From JAEZPW01 sp035629075 (GTDB taxonomy: Bacteria > Acidobacteriota > Terriglobia > Terriglobales > Acidobacteriaceae): 64,000 nt of DNA. The notes below the pieces were generated by a model that made no database searches, was not told the DNA's origin, and was given only the letters and a program-made list of their open reading frames with translations. Each line of letters opens with the position of its first letter. Position 1 is the stretch's first letter. Shown piece after piece: positions 26,526-36,109 of the stretch. The stretch is taken from positions 66,940-130,939 of the forward strand of contig DASPIK010000086.1 of assembly GCA_035629075.1 (NCBI GenBank). The letters run 5' to 3'. A program made the position numbers and the translations under genes.

Positions 26526-26983
26526 TGACGCACCTCCGCCCAATTGTTCGCTGCTCGATGAGCTTCGGTGTACGCAGAGAAGATTCTGGCCAGATTCACT
26601 ACCTCCACGGTCTGCTCTCCGATCTTCAGCGTGCCCGTCACGTACTCATCCGCTCCCTCCGGTACGGGCTTTAGCTTCGCGGTAACCAACTCACATTCCC
26701 CAGTCACCGGAATGGCTACCCACTCTCCCTCAGAAGCATTCCGTCGTGCAATCAGATAGAACTTACGTATCGGCGCTCCGGGCCCAACGAGCACTTCCGC
26801 TACGTCGAAGACCGGGACGATACGGCCACGTCGCACAAGCACCCCCGTCACCAGCGGCGTCGTATGCGGAAACGTGTGCAGACGGTCAGGCTGGGCGAGT
26901 TCGGCCACCGCATCCGCAGGCAGTGCGAACCGCTTTCCGCCTACCGGAAACAGCACGTACGAGTTTGCGCCCGCCATGCTCAT
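26522..26983 (-). CDS. CheW-like scaffold protein (ChpC-like position)
   Basis: The 153-residue product is a single CheW domain: YVLFPVGGKRFALPADAVAELA, then TGVLVRRGRIVPVFDVAEVL and a C-terminal VEVVNLARIFS strand. CheW proteins couple receptors to the CheA kinase by binding the CheA P5 domain and the receptor tip. It is the second of two tandem CheW genes after cheB, overlapping both neighbours by four bases, which marks tight translational coupling. By place, it corresponds to chpC of type IV pilus systems. Why two tandem copies exist is unknown; they may bind different receptors. Confidence 0.88.
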   Translation of the reverse strand: MSMAGANSYVLFPVGGKRFALPADAVAELAQPDRLHTFPHTTPLVTGVLVRRGRIVPVFDVAEVLVGPGAPIRKFYLIARRNASEGEWVAIPVTGECELVTAKLKPVPEGADEYVTGTLKIGEQTVEVVNLARIFSAYTEAHRAANNWAEVRQ

Positions 26984-27489
26984 GAATTGAGTTCCGTCGT
27001 AGAAATTGCGTCGCCCAGTGCTTGCATTTCCACTTTGGTCAGGAATGCACCCGGATTGACTATCGGGACTACCTCATGTTTTGGCTGTGCGCCCAGCAAA
27101 GCCAGGCCGCGGTACCAATTCCTCTCAGCGCCTCGGAACGCATTTGGCAGTGGGTGAACTCCGCAGACTTCTGTCATGCGATCGATATCGCCAACCAGCA
27201 CCGCGGTTTTCGTGTTCCGTAACACCAGCACACGTGTTGCGCGCGCCGGCAACATCTTGAAATGCACAGTCGCATCCACGACGAAGTAGAACTTTCCATC
27301 ACGCAATAGCGAATACCGCACCTTACTGTTCGTCAGGTCCGGTGCAGTTCGCAGTGGTTTCAGACCCTGTGCATTTCGGATCTCGTCCACAGCCGTCGCC
27401 GCGATCGCAAACGTGCTCTCTCCGACGCGGAAAAGAATGACTGGTTCCCCGCGCTGAGTAGCCCTCCGTTGCTCGCGCGGCGATCTCAC
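26980..27489 (-). CDS. CheW-like scaffold protein, divergent
   Basis: The 169-residue protein has an N-terminal basic stretch (SPREQRRATQRGEP) and a CheW fold: VILFRVGESTFAIAATAVDEIRNAQGL, VRYSLLRDGKFYFVVDATVHF and the VVPIVNPGAFL strand. It is less like the classic CheW sequence than the two others in this operon; the RGxxVPVID motif is replaced by RDGKFYFVVDAT. It overlaps cheB upstream and the next cheW downstream by four bases each. It starts with GTG. A role as a receptor- or kinase-specific adaptor is likely but not shown. Confidence 0.8.
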   Translation of the reverse strand: MRSPREQRRATQRGEPVILFRVGESTFAIAATAVDEIRNAQGLKPLRTAPDLTNSKVRYSLLRDGKFYFVVDATVHFKMLPARATRVLVLRNTKTAVLVGDIDRMTEVCGVHPLPNAFRGAERNWYRGLALLGAQPKHEVVPIVNPGAFLTKVEMQALGDAISTTELNS

Positions 27490-28682
27490 AAAGCTCCAAC
27501 CTTTTGCGCGCCGTAGACGTAAAGCACGCGCTTTTCGATTGCTGGATAGATCGCGTCAATCCCGAGTACGGCATCCACAGCGCCCGTCTTGATGGCCTCG
27601 GACGGCATCCCGAAGATGACTGATGTCGCCTCGTCTTGCGCCAGGACAAATCCGCCGCTGTTTTTCACCGCGCGCACACCTCGCGAACCATCGGCGCCCA
27701 TGCCGGTCAGTACCACGGCTGTTGCCATAGGTCCTGCGAACGTTGCCACCGTCTCCATGGCCAAATCGGCGCATGGTCTGTATCCGGCGACCCTGGGACC
27801 ATCGTCCAGCGTGATTCGTCCTGTTGGCGAGACGCGCAGGTGATGCGAGCCCGGACACACGTACAGACTGCCCGGCTTCATCAACTCGCCCTGTTCTGCT
27901 TCCTTCACATTCAGCGGCGAGATCTCCGCAAGCTGTTGGCTGAACTTCGACGTGAACGCTCCTGGCATGTGCTGAATCAGCAACACTGCACCTGGAAAGT
28001 TACCTGAAAACTGCGGCACTAATCGCATCAGGGTCTGCGGTCCGCCTGTCGAAGCAGCGACGACTACCACTGGGAACCGCTCTGTCGCCCTTGCTGGAGT
28101 CGAAGAAAACACCGGAGCTGCCCCGGGTGCCGGCCCCTTCGCCGAATTTCCGTCTCCGTTGCCGCCGGGACCTATCTTCGCCAGCCCAAGGGTGGCAGTC
28201 GTTCCGGCGTCCGCTGTCGAAACATCCGTTGTTGTCGGCCGCATCGCAACGCGCGATGCATTCCTAACTACGCGAACCTTCGACGCCACCTTCAACTTGC
28301 GGCATAACTCTGCTCGAACGGTGTTCATGTCCAAATCGATGGCTGCTGAGGGTTTGGTTACGAAATCAATCGCACCCAGTTCCAGTGACTTCAAAGTCGG
28401 CTCCGCTCCGTCACGCGACTCCGAACTTACGATCACGATTGGCCGCGGGTTCGTGGACATGATCACTTCCGTTGCCTGAAGTCCATCCACGTGTGGCATG
28501 TTGATGTCCATTGTTATGACATCCGGCTTCAGCGTCTCTGCCGCAGATACGGCCTCGCGCCCGTCCCGTGCAGTACCGATCACCTCAAGTTGCGGGTCCG
28601 CATTGATGATGCTTTGCAGTACCCGGCACATGAATGCCGAGTCGTCTACAATGAGCACGCGAATTTTCCCCGACTCGCTCAT
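27486..28682 (-). CDS. cheB: Chemotaxis response regulator protein-glutamate methylesterase
   Basis: CheB removes methyl groups from receptor glutamates when its receiver is phosphorylated, giving adaptation. In the 398-residue protein the receiver (residues 7-125) has DD in IVDDSAF, acceptor D59 in VITMDINMP, and Lys in FVTKPS. A Gly/Pro-rich linker covers about 140-200. The methylesterase domain has the catalytic Ser211 in AASTGGPQ, His238 in IQHMP, and Asp331 in TGMGADG, the known Ser-His-Asp triad. It starts immediately after cheA with a four-base overlap. In the Chp type of system this position is ChpB. Confidence 0.95.
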   Translation of the reverse strand: MSESGKIRVLIVDDSAFMCRVLQSIINADPQLEVIGTARDGREAVSAAETLKPDVITMDINMPHVDGLQATEVIMSTNPRPIVIVSSESRDGAEPTLKSLELGAIDFVTKPSAAIDLDMNTVRAELCRKLKVASKVRVVRNASRVAMRPTTTDVSTADAGTTATLGLAKIGPGGNGDGNSAKGPAPGAAPVFSSTPARATERFPVVVVAASTGGPQTLMRLVPQFSGNFPGAVLLIQHMPGAFTSKFSQQLAEISPLNVKEAEQGELMKPGSLYVCPGSHHLRVSPTGRITLDDGPRVAGYRPCADLAMETVATFAGPMATAVVLTGMGADGSRGVRAVKNSGGFVLAQDEATSVIFGMPSEAIKTGAVDAVLGIDAIYPAIEKRVLYVYGAQKVGAL

Positions 28683-31600
28683 CCCCGTTCCTGCGCTTCC
28701 GCGGCCGCTTCAACAGCATGCGGCTGCGCTCCGTTCTCGCCCGCAACCATCCGTTCCGACTCTGCGGCGAAATCCAATTTCGCCGCGCCTATCAACCTGG
28801 ACACCACTGCTACGAACTGTTCTTCCTGCACTGGTTTCACCAGAAACTCGATTGCACCCTGCTTGATTGCTTTGTCGCGGTGCTTGGCTCCAGCCCTCGA
28901 CGTCACTACCATGACCGGAATATCTGCGGTCGCGGGATTCTGGCGGAGGTGAGCCATCAACTCGTATCCATTAGTCCGAGGCATCTCGAGATCGGTCACC
29001 ACCAGATCGCAGCGACTCTGGCTGACGATCTCGAGTGCCTCCAGTCCATCACACGCAAGTCGCACTCGGTACCCAGCTTTCTCAAGCATCCGTCCGACGA
29101 ACTTGCGCACGCTGATGGAGTCGTCCGCGAGTACCACCACCTTCTCTTCCGGAACCACCTCGATCGCCGCTTTCGGCACTTCACCCGATGCCAATGCACT
29201 CGCGCCCGGGAAGAATAGTCTTGCCGCGTTCGCTGCTGTGACGAGAGGCCGCCGCTCAACGGCTTCGCCTGCTATCAGACGATTCACATCAATCATCAGA
29301 ATCAGGCTGCCGTCCGGCGCAATAGTCACTCCGGGGAACAACTTCACGTTCCGCAGGTACTCGCCAAGATTTTTGATTACGATTTCATCTTTTCGCAGGA
29401 CTTCTTCTACCACGATGCCAACCTGTCGTCCTGCGACATTTACCAGCACCAGCCGGTAATACCCGTTCAGCGGCTCAATTTCTTCCAGTCCAAGCTGCCG
29501 GTCCAGCCGCACGATTTCGGTCACCTGGTCTCGCACCTTGGTCAACAACTTGCTTCCGACTTCTTCGACGTCGCTTTCCTTGATGCGCCTGATCTCTTCC
29601 ACAAATGCAAGTGGAAATGCGAACACGTTCTTGCCGCACCTTACGAACAGCGCCTGCGAGATGATGAGCGTCAGCGGCACCTTTAGCGTGAATCGAGTCC
29701 CAATACCTTTTTGCGACTCAATTTCGATCTCTCCGTTGAGCGCGGTGAGGTTCGCCTTCACAACGTCCAGCCCGACACCTCGGCCAGCGAGTTCGGTCTT
29801 ATTCGGTGCCGTTGAAAAACCCGGCTGGAATAGCAAATCCTGGAGGTCGCGCTCGCTCAGTCGCTCAGCATCTTCGGGCGCAACGAGTCCGATTTCTACC
29901 GCGGTCGCCCGAATTTTCTCGTAATCCAACCCGCGACCATCGTCCTCGACCTCGATGTAGATGTGATTGCCGCGGTGATAAGCGCGCACAAACACATTGC
30001 CGTTGTCCGGTTTACCTTGTTCGTACCGCCTCTCAGCGCGCTCGATTCCATGCGCAACTGCGTTACGCACCAGGTGCAACAACGGGTCCGCAATCTGCTG
30101 GATGATGTTGTTGTCCAGTTCCGTCTCAGCGCCCGAGAGTTGTAATTCCACTTGCTTGCCGGCGGCTTTGGCGGAGTCACGTACTGTTCGCGAGATTCGC
30201 GTGTAAAGGTTCCCGATTGGAACCATGCGAGCGGCGGTGATTTCATCCTGCAGCCGATGCGCCAGTTTGGTGAACTCGTCAATGTCGGAATCGACGCGAC
30301 GAACAAAGCCGTCGAGTTGCGTGAGAATCTCTGTGATGTCAGCGGAGATTTCCGTCAGCGATCTCGACAGGATGCTGAACTCGTCGTAGCGATCCATTTC
30401 GAGTTCGCTGAATTCAGCCAGCGACGAATCGAACTTTTGCGAGTAGCTGGAGTAGCCGCCACGGAACGGAAATGCTTCACCCGGACCCAACCCGTTCACA
30501 GCCGCCGCAAACGCGTTTGACCGGAAACCGTCCGGTGCTCCCGGCCCGTACGCTTGCCCATCTTCCACTCGGAGCGACTCGGCCGGGTGAACCCCCGTGA
30601 TCCTGCTGAATTCGTATTTCTCCTGGAACTCGGTGATCTTGTCCGACATGCGTGCTTTCGAAAAGTTCAGCACGTCTGCCAGTCTCTCCAGTTCCGCCAC
30701 TCGGCCAAGCATTCGCGTACGGTTAATTACCAGTTCGCCGACCGCGTTCATCATGCGGTCGAGTCGCTCCAGTGCGATTCGAACGGAACGAGATTGCGGG
30801 ATAGCACTGGGCTCTTTCTTCAGCCCAAGGAGCGGATCCACTTCTCCAAGCGATACCGTCTTCTCCGCAATTGGTGCACTTAAAGCCGCCTCGCTTTTGG
30901 CCGATCGGAGTATGGGACCACCGGCAGCAGCCAGAACTGCATCACCCTGAGCGGAGCGGAGGACCTGCGGTTCAACAAGCCTGGAAGTGCTCTCATCCTC
31001 AACACAGGCTGGTTGCTGTTGGGTATTTCCGAGGGTTGCGCCATGGATCGCGTCGCGAGGAGCCTGCTGTTCACATGCGGGGAGCACGCTTGGCTCACTG
31101 GGGAAGTCCGGCATCGCCGCTGGCACGGTTCGCGCTAGCGAATCGAGAAGCAGGTCTTGCTCGCCGGCGGCAGTCGGTGCCGAATCCGTTGGCTCCTCTA
31201 TCCGGACCGGTTGGACGAGGTCCGTCAGAACAAGCGGATTCGCTTCCACGTCCACCAGACGCGAGGCAACCACCTGCTCTGTGACTGTATGTGCCTCAGC
31301 AGTGGCGGGGGCATCCTCGGTTTCGCATTCGTCCGGCGCCAGACGTCCGATGCGTTCCAGCAGTGTTTTCGTCGTTCGCTGTGCCGTAGCTTCGCTCGGC
31401 CACTGCCGGTAGAGGAACTTCTTGAGCGTATCGACCGACTCGAGGCACAGGTCAACGATTTCAGCACTCGGCCTCAGTTCGCCATCACGCAGCCGGCCAA
31501 TCAAGTCTTCCGCCCGGTGTGCTACGAGTGCGATTCGCGGCAAGCCAACTTGCGCCGCCGATCCCTTAACCGTATGCATCGCCCGGAACAACCGGTGTAT

Positions 31601-32527
31601 GTCTTCGTCTTTTGGATTGGTTTCCAGGGCTAGCAGACACTCCGTCACCGTCTGCAGATGCTCTTCGACTTCGGGGACGAAGAACTCCAGGATTTCTTCG
31701 GGCACGTCGCCATCGGGCGGGAGTTCGATTTCGCGAGCAACGGGTTGCCGTTCGTCAAACGGCGGGGGCACCGGTTCAGGATCTGGTGAAACCGGGGCAC
31801 CAACTGTAGGAGCAATCGGTACCGGCACTGGTTCAGCCGGCAAAGGCACGGATGGAGTATCCACTACCGGCTCCTCAAAGGGCGCAAGAACTGAGACGTC
31901 CTCTGTGGCGGCTGGGCTGTGGTCAATCGCCGAAGACTGATGCGCACTTTCTGCCGGAGTGGCTTGTTCGATTTCGCTCGGCAGAGCTTCGCCCGGTTCT
32001 CCAGCAGCTATCACGTACTGATCATGAACCAGGGTGGACGCATAGCCGTCCTCAACGTGCTTCGAAGACTCGCTTGCATTAGTTGCAGCCTGCGGTTCCG
32101 GCTCAGCGGGCGTTTCCTGCTGATCTTCTCCTGGCTGCTGAAACGCAAATGGATACTTCGCCTTGAATGCTGCAACTTCCTCCACGGCTTCTGCGGAAGT
32201 CGTGTTGATCATCCACAAGTCGGACTCGAGGACCGCTACCGCTTCGGAAATGAATTCCACTAACGGGCCGGCTGCGTCAGCACTAATTCCAACGTTTGTT
32301 GCGTACTGAAAAATGTGCGCCAGTTTCGCCGCAACTTCAGAAAGCAACGGAAAGCCATACATCCCCGAGGATCCCTTGAGCGTATGTGCCGCTACATACA
32401 GACGCTCCAGATCATCTGGCGCCGGATAGGGATCCAACAGGATTCCGCCGTATTCGCGCAGGAACTGCAGATGTTCGCTGGCTTCCTGCAGGAAGACCTC
32501 GACGAATTCCTGTCCTGGCGAACTCAC
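28679..32527 (-). CDS. cheA: Hybrid CheA histidine kinase with two Hpt domains and a C-terminal receiver (ChpA-like)
   Basis: At 1282 residues this is about twice the size of a classical CheA. The first Hpt domain carries the phospho-site H48 in AAHTLKGSSG; a Pro-rich linker (about 130-275) leads to a second Hpt with H318 in AMHTVKGSAA. A further linker (about 400-580) precedes the dimerisation domain (RLDRMMNAVGELV), the ATP-binding domain (RNAVAHGIE, DDGRGLD, GRGVGLDVVKANL), the CheW-like P5 domain, and a receiver near the C-terminus with DLVVTDLEMP as acceptor region. Two Hpt plus a receiver is the layout of ChpA kinases of type IV pilus systems. The linker holds an LRSAQGDA/ILRSAKSE segment that resembles a translated dispersed repeat. 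It overlaps cheR and cheB by four bases. Confidence 0.95.
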   Translation of the reverse strand: MSSPGQEFVEVFLQEASEHLQFLREYGGILLDPYPAPDDLERLYVAAHTLKGSSGMYGFPLLSEVAAKLAHIFQYATNVGISADAAGPLVEFISEAVAVLESDLWMINTTSAEAVEEVAAFKAKYPFAFQQPGEDQQETPAEPEPQAATNASESSKHVEDGYASTLVHDQYVIAAGEPGEALPSEIEQATPAESAHQSSAIDHSPAATEDVSVLAPFEEPVVDTPSVPLPAEPVPVPIAPTVGAPVSPDPEPVPPPFDERQPVAREIELPPDGDVPEEILEFFVPEVEEHLQTVTECLLALETNPKDEDIHRLFRAMHTVKGSAAQVGLPRIALVAHRAEDLIGRLRDGELRPSAEIVDLCLESVDTLKKFLYRQWPSEATAQRTTKTLLERIGRLAPDECETEDAPATAEAHTVTEQVVASRLVDVEANPLVLTDLVQPVRIEEPTDSAPTAAGEQDLLLDSLARTVPAAMPDFPSEPSVLPACEQQAPRDAIHGATLGNTQQQPACVEDESTSRLVEPQVLRSAQGDAVLAAAGGPILRSAKSEAALSAPIAEKTVSLGEVDPLLGLKKEPSAIPQSRSVRIALERLDRMMNAVGELVINRTRMLGRVAELERLADVLNFSKARMSDKITEFQEKYEFSRITGVHPAESLRVEDGQAYGPGAPDGFRSNAFAAAVNGLGPGEAFPFRGGYSSYSQKFDSSLAEFSELEMDRYDEFSILSRSLTEISADITEILTQLDGFVRRVDSDIDEFTKLAHRLQDEITAARMVPIGNLYTRISRTVRDSAKAAGKQVELQLSGAETELDNNIIQQIADPLLHLVRNAVAHGIERAERRYEQGKPDNGNVFVRAYHRGNHIYIEVEDDGRGLDYEKIRATAVEIGLVAPEDAERLSERDLQDLLFQPGFSTAPNKTELAGRGVGLDVVKANLTALNGEIEIESQKGIGTRFTLKVPLTLIISQALFVRCGKNVFAFPLAFVEEIRRIKESDVEEVGSKLLTKVRDQVTEIVRLDRQLGLEEIEPLNGYYRLVLVNVAGRQVGIVVEEVLRKDEIVIKNLGEYLRNVKLFPGVTIAPDGSLILMIDVNRLIAGEAVERRPLVTAANAARLFFPGASALASGEVPKAAIEVVPEEKVVVLADDSISVRKFVGRMLEKAGYRVRLACDGLEALEIVSQSRCDLVVTDLEMPRTNGYELMAHLRQNPATADIPVMVVTSRAGAKHRDKAIKQGAIEFLVKPVQEEQFVAVVSRLIGAAKLDFAAESERMVAGENGAQPHAVEAAAEAQERG

Positions 32528-33477
32528 TGCGCCACCTCGCCTGCCGGTGCGGGACGCACACTGGTAATGTCGCTCGGCTTTTGGTAGATCCTGCCATCAC
32601 CGTGAAGGATTGTGTTGAAGCGCACCGGCGCGTTCGCCACCGTTTCAGCGTGCCCCAAGAACAAGAATCCGCCCGGCTCGAGATATTCATGGAAGCGCTG
32701 CACCAATGCTGAACGTCGTGCTTCGGAGAAGTAGATCAGCACGTTCATGCAAAAGATGCAGTCGAACCTACCCACATACATGGGCTGCGCAAGGTTCAGC
32801 GGAGCAAAGCTGACTAGACTTCGTATGCGCGGCTTCACCATGAACTGTTCGCCCGCTCGAGCGAAATGTGTTTCGACCTGCTTGGGAGTGAGGTTTTTGA
32901 TATCGCTCGGGGCATACACACCCCGTTCAGCGTGTTGCAGCGCATGACGGCTAATGTCCGTCGCTAGTATCTGGACGTTCCACGCGTCCATGAACTCCAG
33001 CGTGTCTGCCAACACCATAGCGATCGAGTAGGGCTCTTCACCCGTAGCGCAACCTGCACTCCAGATACGCAGTTTGCGCGGATTCTCCCAGAACTTTCTC
33101 ATGTGCAGTTCCGGCAGGACCTTTTTCTGGAGTGCGTCGAAGATATCCGGGTAACGGAAGAACGAAGTTTCTTGCGTTAGCAACCGCTGAAGAAAAGCCT
33201 CGTACTCCACGTTCGAAGTTTTGATCACCCTGAGCAAGTCGCTGCCGTGTGCAAGCCGCTTGGCAGCGACATGTTCTCGTACACGGCTGGCGAAGAAACG
33301 CTCTCGTGATCCGTCGAAGAGGATACCCGATCGGCTCTCGACCAGCAGACGCACTTCAGCCAACTCATGGTCCGTCACAACGGGGTCGCTCCCCTGCCCG
33401 GAACCCCACGTTTGCGCTGTTCCGCTCCCCTGCCCTGCGGCCACCAACCCGCCCGGATTGTTTATCGTGTCACCCAT
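32524..33477 (-). CDS. cheR: Chemotaxis protein methyltransferase
   Basis: CheR methylates receptor glutamates using S-adenosylmethionine. The 317-residue product has a Gly/Ser-rich N-terminus of about 35 residues. The helical N-terminal domain, with LLTQETSFFRYPDIFDAL, binds the receptor. The SAM domain follows: LRIWSAGCATGEEPYSIAMVL, ILATDISRHAL, FDCIFCMNVLIYF and GGFLFLGHAETV. There is no C-terminal TPR tail. By place it is the PilK equivalent. Its stop overlaps the cheA start (four bases). The receptor gene lies 58 bases upstream. Confidence 0.95.
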   Translation of the reverse strand: MGDTINNPGGLVAAGQGSGTAQTWGSGQGSDPVVTDHELAEVRLLVESRSGILFDGSRERFFASRVREHVAAKRLAHGSDLLRVIKTSNVEYEAFLQRLLTQETSFFRYPDIFDALQKKVLPELHMRKFWENPRKLRIWSAGCATGEEPYSIAMVLADTLEFMDAWNVQILATDISRHALQHAERGVYAPSDIKNLTPKQVETHFARAGEQFMVKPRIRSLVSFAPLNLAQPMYVGRFDCIFCMNVLIYFSEARRSALVQRFHEYLEPGGFLFLGHAETVANAPVRFNTILHGDGRIYQKPSDITSVRPAPAGEVAQ

Positions 33478-33535
33478 TCGTACCGAAGAACCTGTTTTCG
33501 CCTGCTGCGTGCTTCGAGCCTTCGCCTTGACGCAT

Positions 33536-34954
33536 CTACCTCACGCTGGCCACAGCTTTGGCCTGCGTGCCGTTCGCTACCTTGAATTGCGACAGGGCTT
33601 CGTTCAACTGCTCGCTGAGTTTCACCATCTGCTCGACCGTCTGTGCCGTTTGCCGTGCACCCTGAGACGTCTGCCTGGTGATGTTCGAGATGATCTGCAT
33701 GGCATTAGCAACACCTTCCGTGCCACGCACCTGCTGCTTCGAAGCCAACGAGATTTCCTGCACAAGCTCAGCCGACTGCCGTACGACGCTTGAGATGGCT
33801 TCCAGCGCTTTGCCGGCCTGGTCAGCCAATCGCGCTCCGACTTCCACTTCCTTCGTGCCTTCTTCCATCACGACCACGGCTTCGTTCGTTTCCGCCTGAA
33901 TCGCCTTGATCAACGCCGCAATGTCTTTGGTGGCGTTACGCGAGTGTTCGGCGAGTTTGCGGACTTCGTCAGCAACGACTGCGAAGCCACGGCCGGCCTC
34001 GCCTGCGCGAGCAGCCTCGATGGCTGCATTCAGCGCCAGCAGGTTCGTCTGCTCCGTGATGTCATTGATTACGTTAATGATTTCGCTGATTTCCAGTGAC
34101 CGGTCGCCGAGCGATTTGATCTTCTTCGCAGTGGCCTGCACCGAAGCCCGAATGCGTTGCATTCCTTCCAGCGTGTCGCGAACGGCGCGGTTGCCGCTCT
34201 CAGCCGCATCCAGTGCGCGACGTGCCGCTTCCGCGCTGGCTTCAGCGTTGTTTGACACCTGCTTCATCGAGACCGTCAGTTCCTCCACGGCGCTTGACGT
34301 GTTCGTGATTTCCTGGTCCTGTTGCGTGGCGCCATTCGCCATTTCTTCCGAAGCGACTAGAATTTCGTTCGCACTGCTCGAAACGTCGATGGCAGCCTTG
34401 CGCACGCGTTCGAGCACCTTGGCGAAGTTATCGAGCATGTAGTTGACGGAATCCACCACGTTGCCCAATGCGTCCTGCGTCACCTTGCCCCGCAGCGTGA
34501 GGTCGCCCCGGGCAATCTGGCTGACGATCGTAAGAAACTCCGTCACCGAACGCTGAAGTTCCTCCTGCGCCTGCTGGTTCGAAGCTGACTTCACGAACCG
34601 TTCCGCCGTGCGATTGAGGTTCTGGGCGATAAAGCCAAAGTCATCCTCAGACTCAATCTTCGCCGCAGCCTTGTAGTCGCTTGCGGCCAGCCGTTCGGCA
34701 AAATCCGCCAACTCATTGACTGGCTTCACGACACGCCCACTCAGCAGCATGCCGAGCACCGCCGTGACCAACACGGCAACAAACGCTGCGCCGAGGAACT
34801 GAAGCCCCGCGGCCTGCGGCAGCGCGCCAAAGTCGAGCACAGACAGGCCCCCGCTCTTAGATCCGGCGGAAAACGCCAGTGCCAGCACCGCCAACAGTGC
34901 CACCAAGTTCACCGCAACCAGCAGCCAGATGGTCGAATTCAACCGACCTTTCAT
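33536..34954 (-). CDS. Methyl-accepting chemotaxis protein with minimal periplasmic domain (PilJ-like position)
   Basis: The 472-residue receptor starts at the ATG at 34954, where GGAGG is 7 bases upstream. TM1 is about residues 6-28 and TM2 about 50-72; only about 20 residues lie between them, so there is no room for a ligand-binding periplasmic domain. A HAMP segment follows TM2 (VVKPVNELADFAERL), then a second HAMP-like stretch (LTIVSQIARGDLTLRGKV). The signalling hairpin tip is DITEQTNLLALNAAIEAARAGEAGRGFAVVADEVRKLAE. It probably senses membrane state or an intracellular or pilus signal, not a soluble periplasmic ligand. It replaces the PilJ receptor of Chp systems by position, although it lacks the two PilJ sensory domains. 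Confidence 0.92.
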   Translation of the reverse strand: MKGRLNSTIWLLVAVNLVALLAVLALAFSAGSKSGGLSVLDFGALPQAAGLQFLGAAFVAVLVTAVLGMLLSGRVVKPVNELADFAERLAASDYKAAAKIESEDDFGFIAQNLNRTAERFVKSASNQQAQEELQRSVTEFLTIVSQIARGDLTLRGKVTQDALGNVVDSVNYMLDNFAKVLERVRKAAIDVSSSANEILVASEEMANGATQQDQEITNTSSAVEELTVSMKQVSNNAEASAEAARRALDAAESGNRAVRDTLEGMQRIRASVQATAKKIKSLGDRSLEISEIINVINDITEQTNLLALNAAIEAARAGEAGRGFAVVADEVRKLAEHSRNATKDIAALIKAIQAETNEAVVVMEEGTKEVEVGARLADQAGKALEAISSVVRQSAELVQEISLASKQQVRGTEGVANAMQIISNITRQTSQGARQTAQTVEQMVKLSEQLNEALSQFKVANGTQAKAVASVR

Positions 34955-35009
34955 ACCGACCTCCGCGCAGCGCACGCCGCGCTCACCAATAAACTCGGAA
35001 TAAGAACTG

Positions 35010-35570
35010 CTAAATCACCGGCACGCGAAACGCTTCGACTAGTTTCTTCAAGTCAATCGCTAGCGCCAAGCGGTCATCCTGGCGCAACATGCCGCAACAA
35101 TGGGGGACATCTTTGGGCGCCTCATGCACCAGAAGCGGCTCCCGTGTCGTATAGGTCCCGATAACGTCATCGGCAGCAATGCCGACCCTCAAGTCTCCCC
35201 GCTCGCCCTGCGCCGGGATTTTTGCCACCACTACCCTTTTTGGCGGCAGGTCCGGCCTTCGGCCTTCGCTTACGGCGATGTCAATGACAGGCACTATGGA
35301 TCCGCGCAGATTGAACACGCCCATCAGAAACGGCGGTCCGAGCGGTAGTCGCGTCATTGCCGGCCAATCTACAACTTCTTCAACGTCGAGCACCGCCAGG
35401 CAAAATCGCTCGCGCCCAGCGCGAAAAATGCAGTACTGCCGCTCCGGCTCAAGTTGCTCGGGCTGCGTCAGTTCATTCGTATCGGCAATGAGCGCATCAC
35501 TTTCGAGCAAGTCTCCGGCAGCATCGGAGGCACTCACCGTCTGCCGTCCGGATTTCCATTCTTCCTGCAT
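35010..35570 (-). CDS. CheW-like protein (PilI-like position)
   Basis: The 186-residue product has a 45-residue polar N-terminus and then a CheW domain: YCIFRAGRERFCLAVLDVEEVV, LMGVFNLRGSIVPVIDIAV, the RGSIVPVID motif being the classic one. The C-terminus ends in the LAIDLKKLVEAF strand-helix. It is the most canonical of the three CheW genes in this operon and lies next to the receptor gene, as PilI does beside PilJ. It probably couples this receptor to the CheA kinase. AGAGGG is upstream of the ATG. Confidence 0.9.
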   Translation of the reverse strand: MQEEWKSGRQTVSASDAAGDLLESDALIADTNELTQPEQLEPERQYCIFRAGRERFCLAVLDVEEVVDWPAMTRLPLGPPFLMGVFNLRGSIVPVIDIAVSEGRRPDLPPKRVVVAKIPAQGERGDLRVGIAADDVIGTYTTREPLLVHEAPKDVPHCCGMLRQDDRLALAIDLKKLVEAFRVPVI

Positions 35571-35618
35571 TCCTCTGCGCCCTCTGCGTGAACTTCCGGT
35601 CCTTCTGCGTACTTTCCT

Positions 35619-35990
35619 TTACGCCGGCAGAAATCTCTGCACTTCGCCGAGCAACTGCGCCGGCGTAAATGGCTTAACGACGTATCCGTCGGCACCCTGC
35701 AACTTGCCCCAGAACTTGTCGCTGTCGCCGTCTTTTGAAGTGACCAGCACTACCGGGATCATGTTGTACTCGGGGTTGTTCTTGATCTCACGGCACGCCT
35801 GGAATCCATTCCGTTGTGGCATGACAACGTCCATCAGAATCAGACTCGGCCGTTCCATTTCGATCGTCTGTTCCAGCATCGTTGGATCGCTGATCGCTAC
35901 TGGCCAATAGCCTGCCTGCTCCAGGACGGCTTGCATTAGCCTTATCTCCGCCATCGAATCGTCAACGATTAGTATTTTCTTCAGCGACAC
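35619..35990 (-). CDS. Single-domain response regulator (PilH/CheY-like)
   Basis: The 123-residue protein is a lone receiver with complete phosphorylation residues: the acidic pair in ILIVDDSMAEI, acceptor D54 in LILMDVVMP, Thr/Ser in VLVTSKDGD, and K106 in YVVKPFTP. The phrase RNGFQACREIKNNP is the PilH/PilG style of CheY, not that of flagellar CheY. It starts with GTG, with GGAGAG 6 bases before it. It is the likely phosphate sink or the direct output of the CheA hybrid kinase in this operon. Confidence 0.92.
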   Translation of the reverse strand: MSLKKILIVDDSMAEIRLMQAVLEQAGYWPVAISDPTMLEQTIEMERPSLILMDVVMPQRNGFQACREIKNNPEYNMIPVVLVTSKDGDSDKFWGKLQGADGYVVKPFTPAQLLGEVQRFLPA

Positions 35991-36109
35991 AGGGCTCTCC
36001 CCGAACTACTCCAACTACACGCACAGCAATTCCCAGACCAGAGATCCTGGCCTCAACGACCTCGCGACCAACTCGCGTAAGCTTCGCTTTTCAGCACCTT
36101 ACGTCCGCG

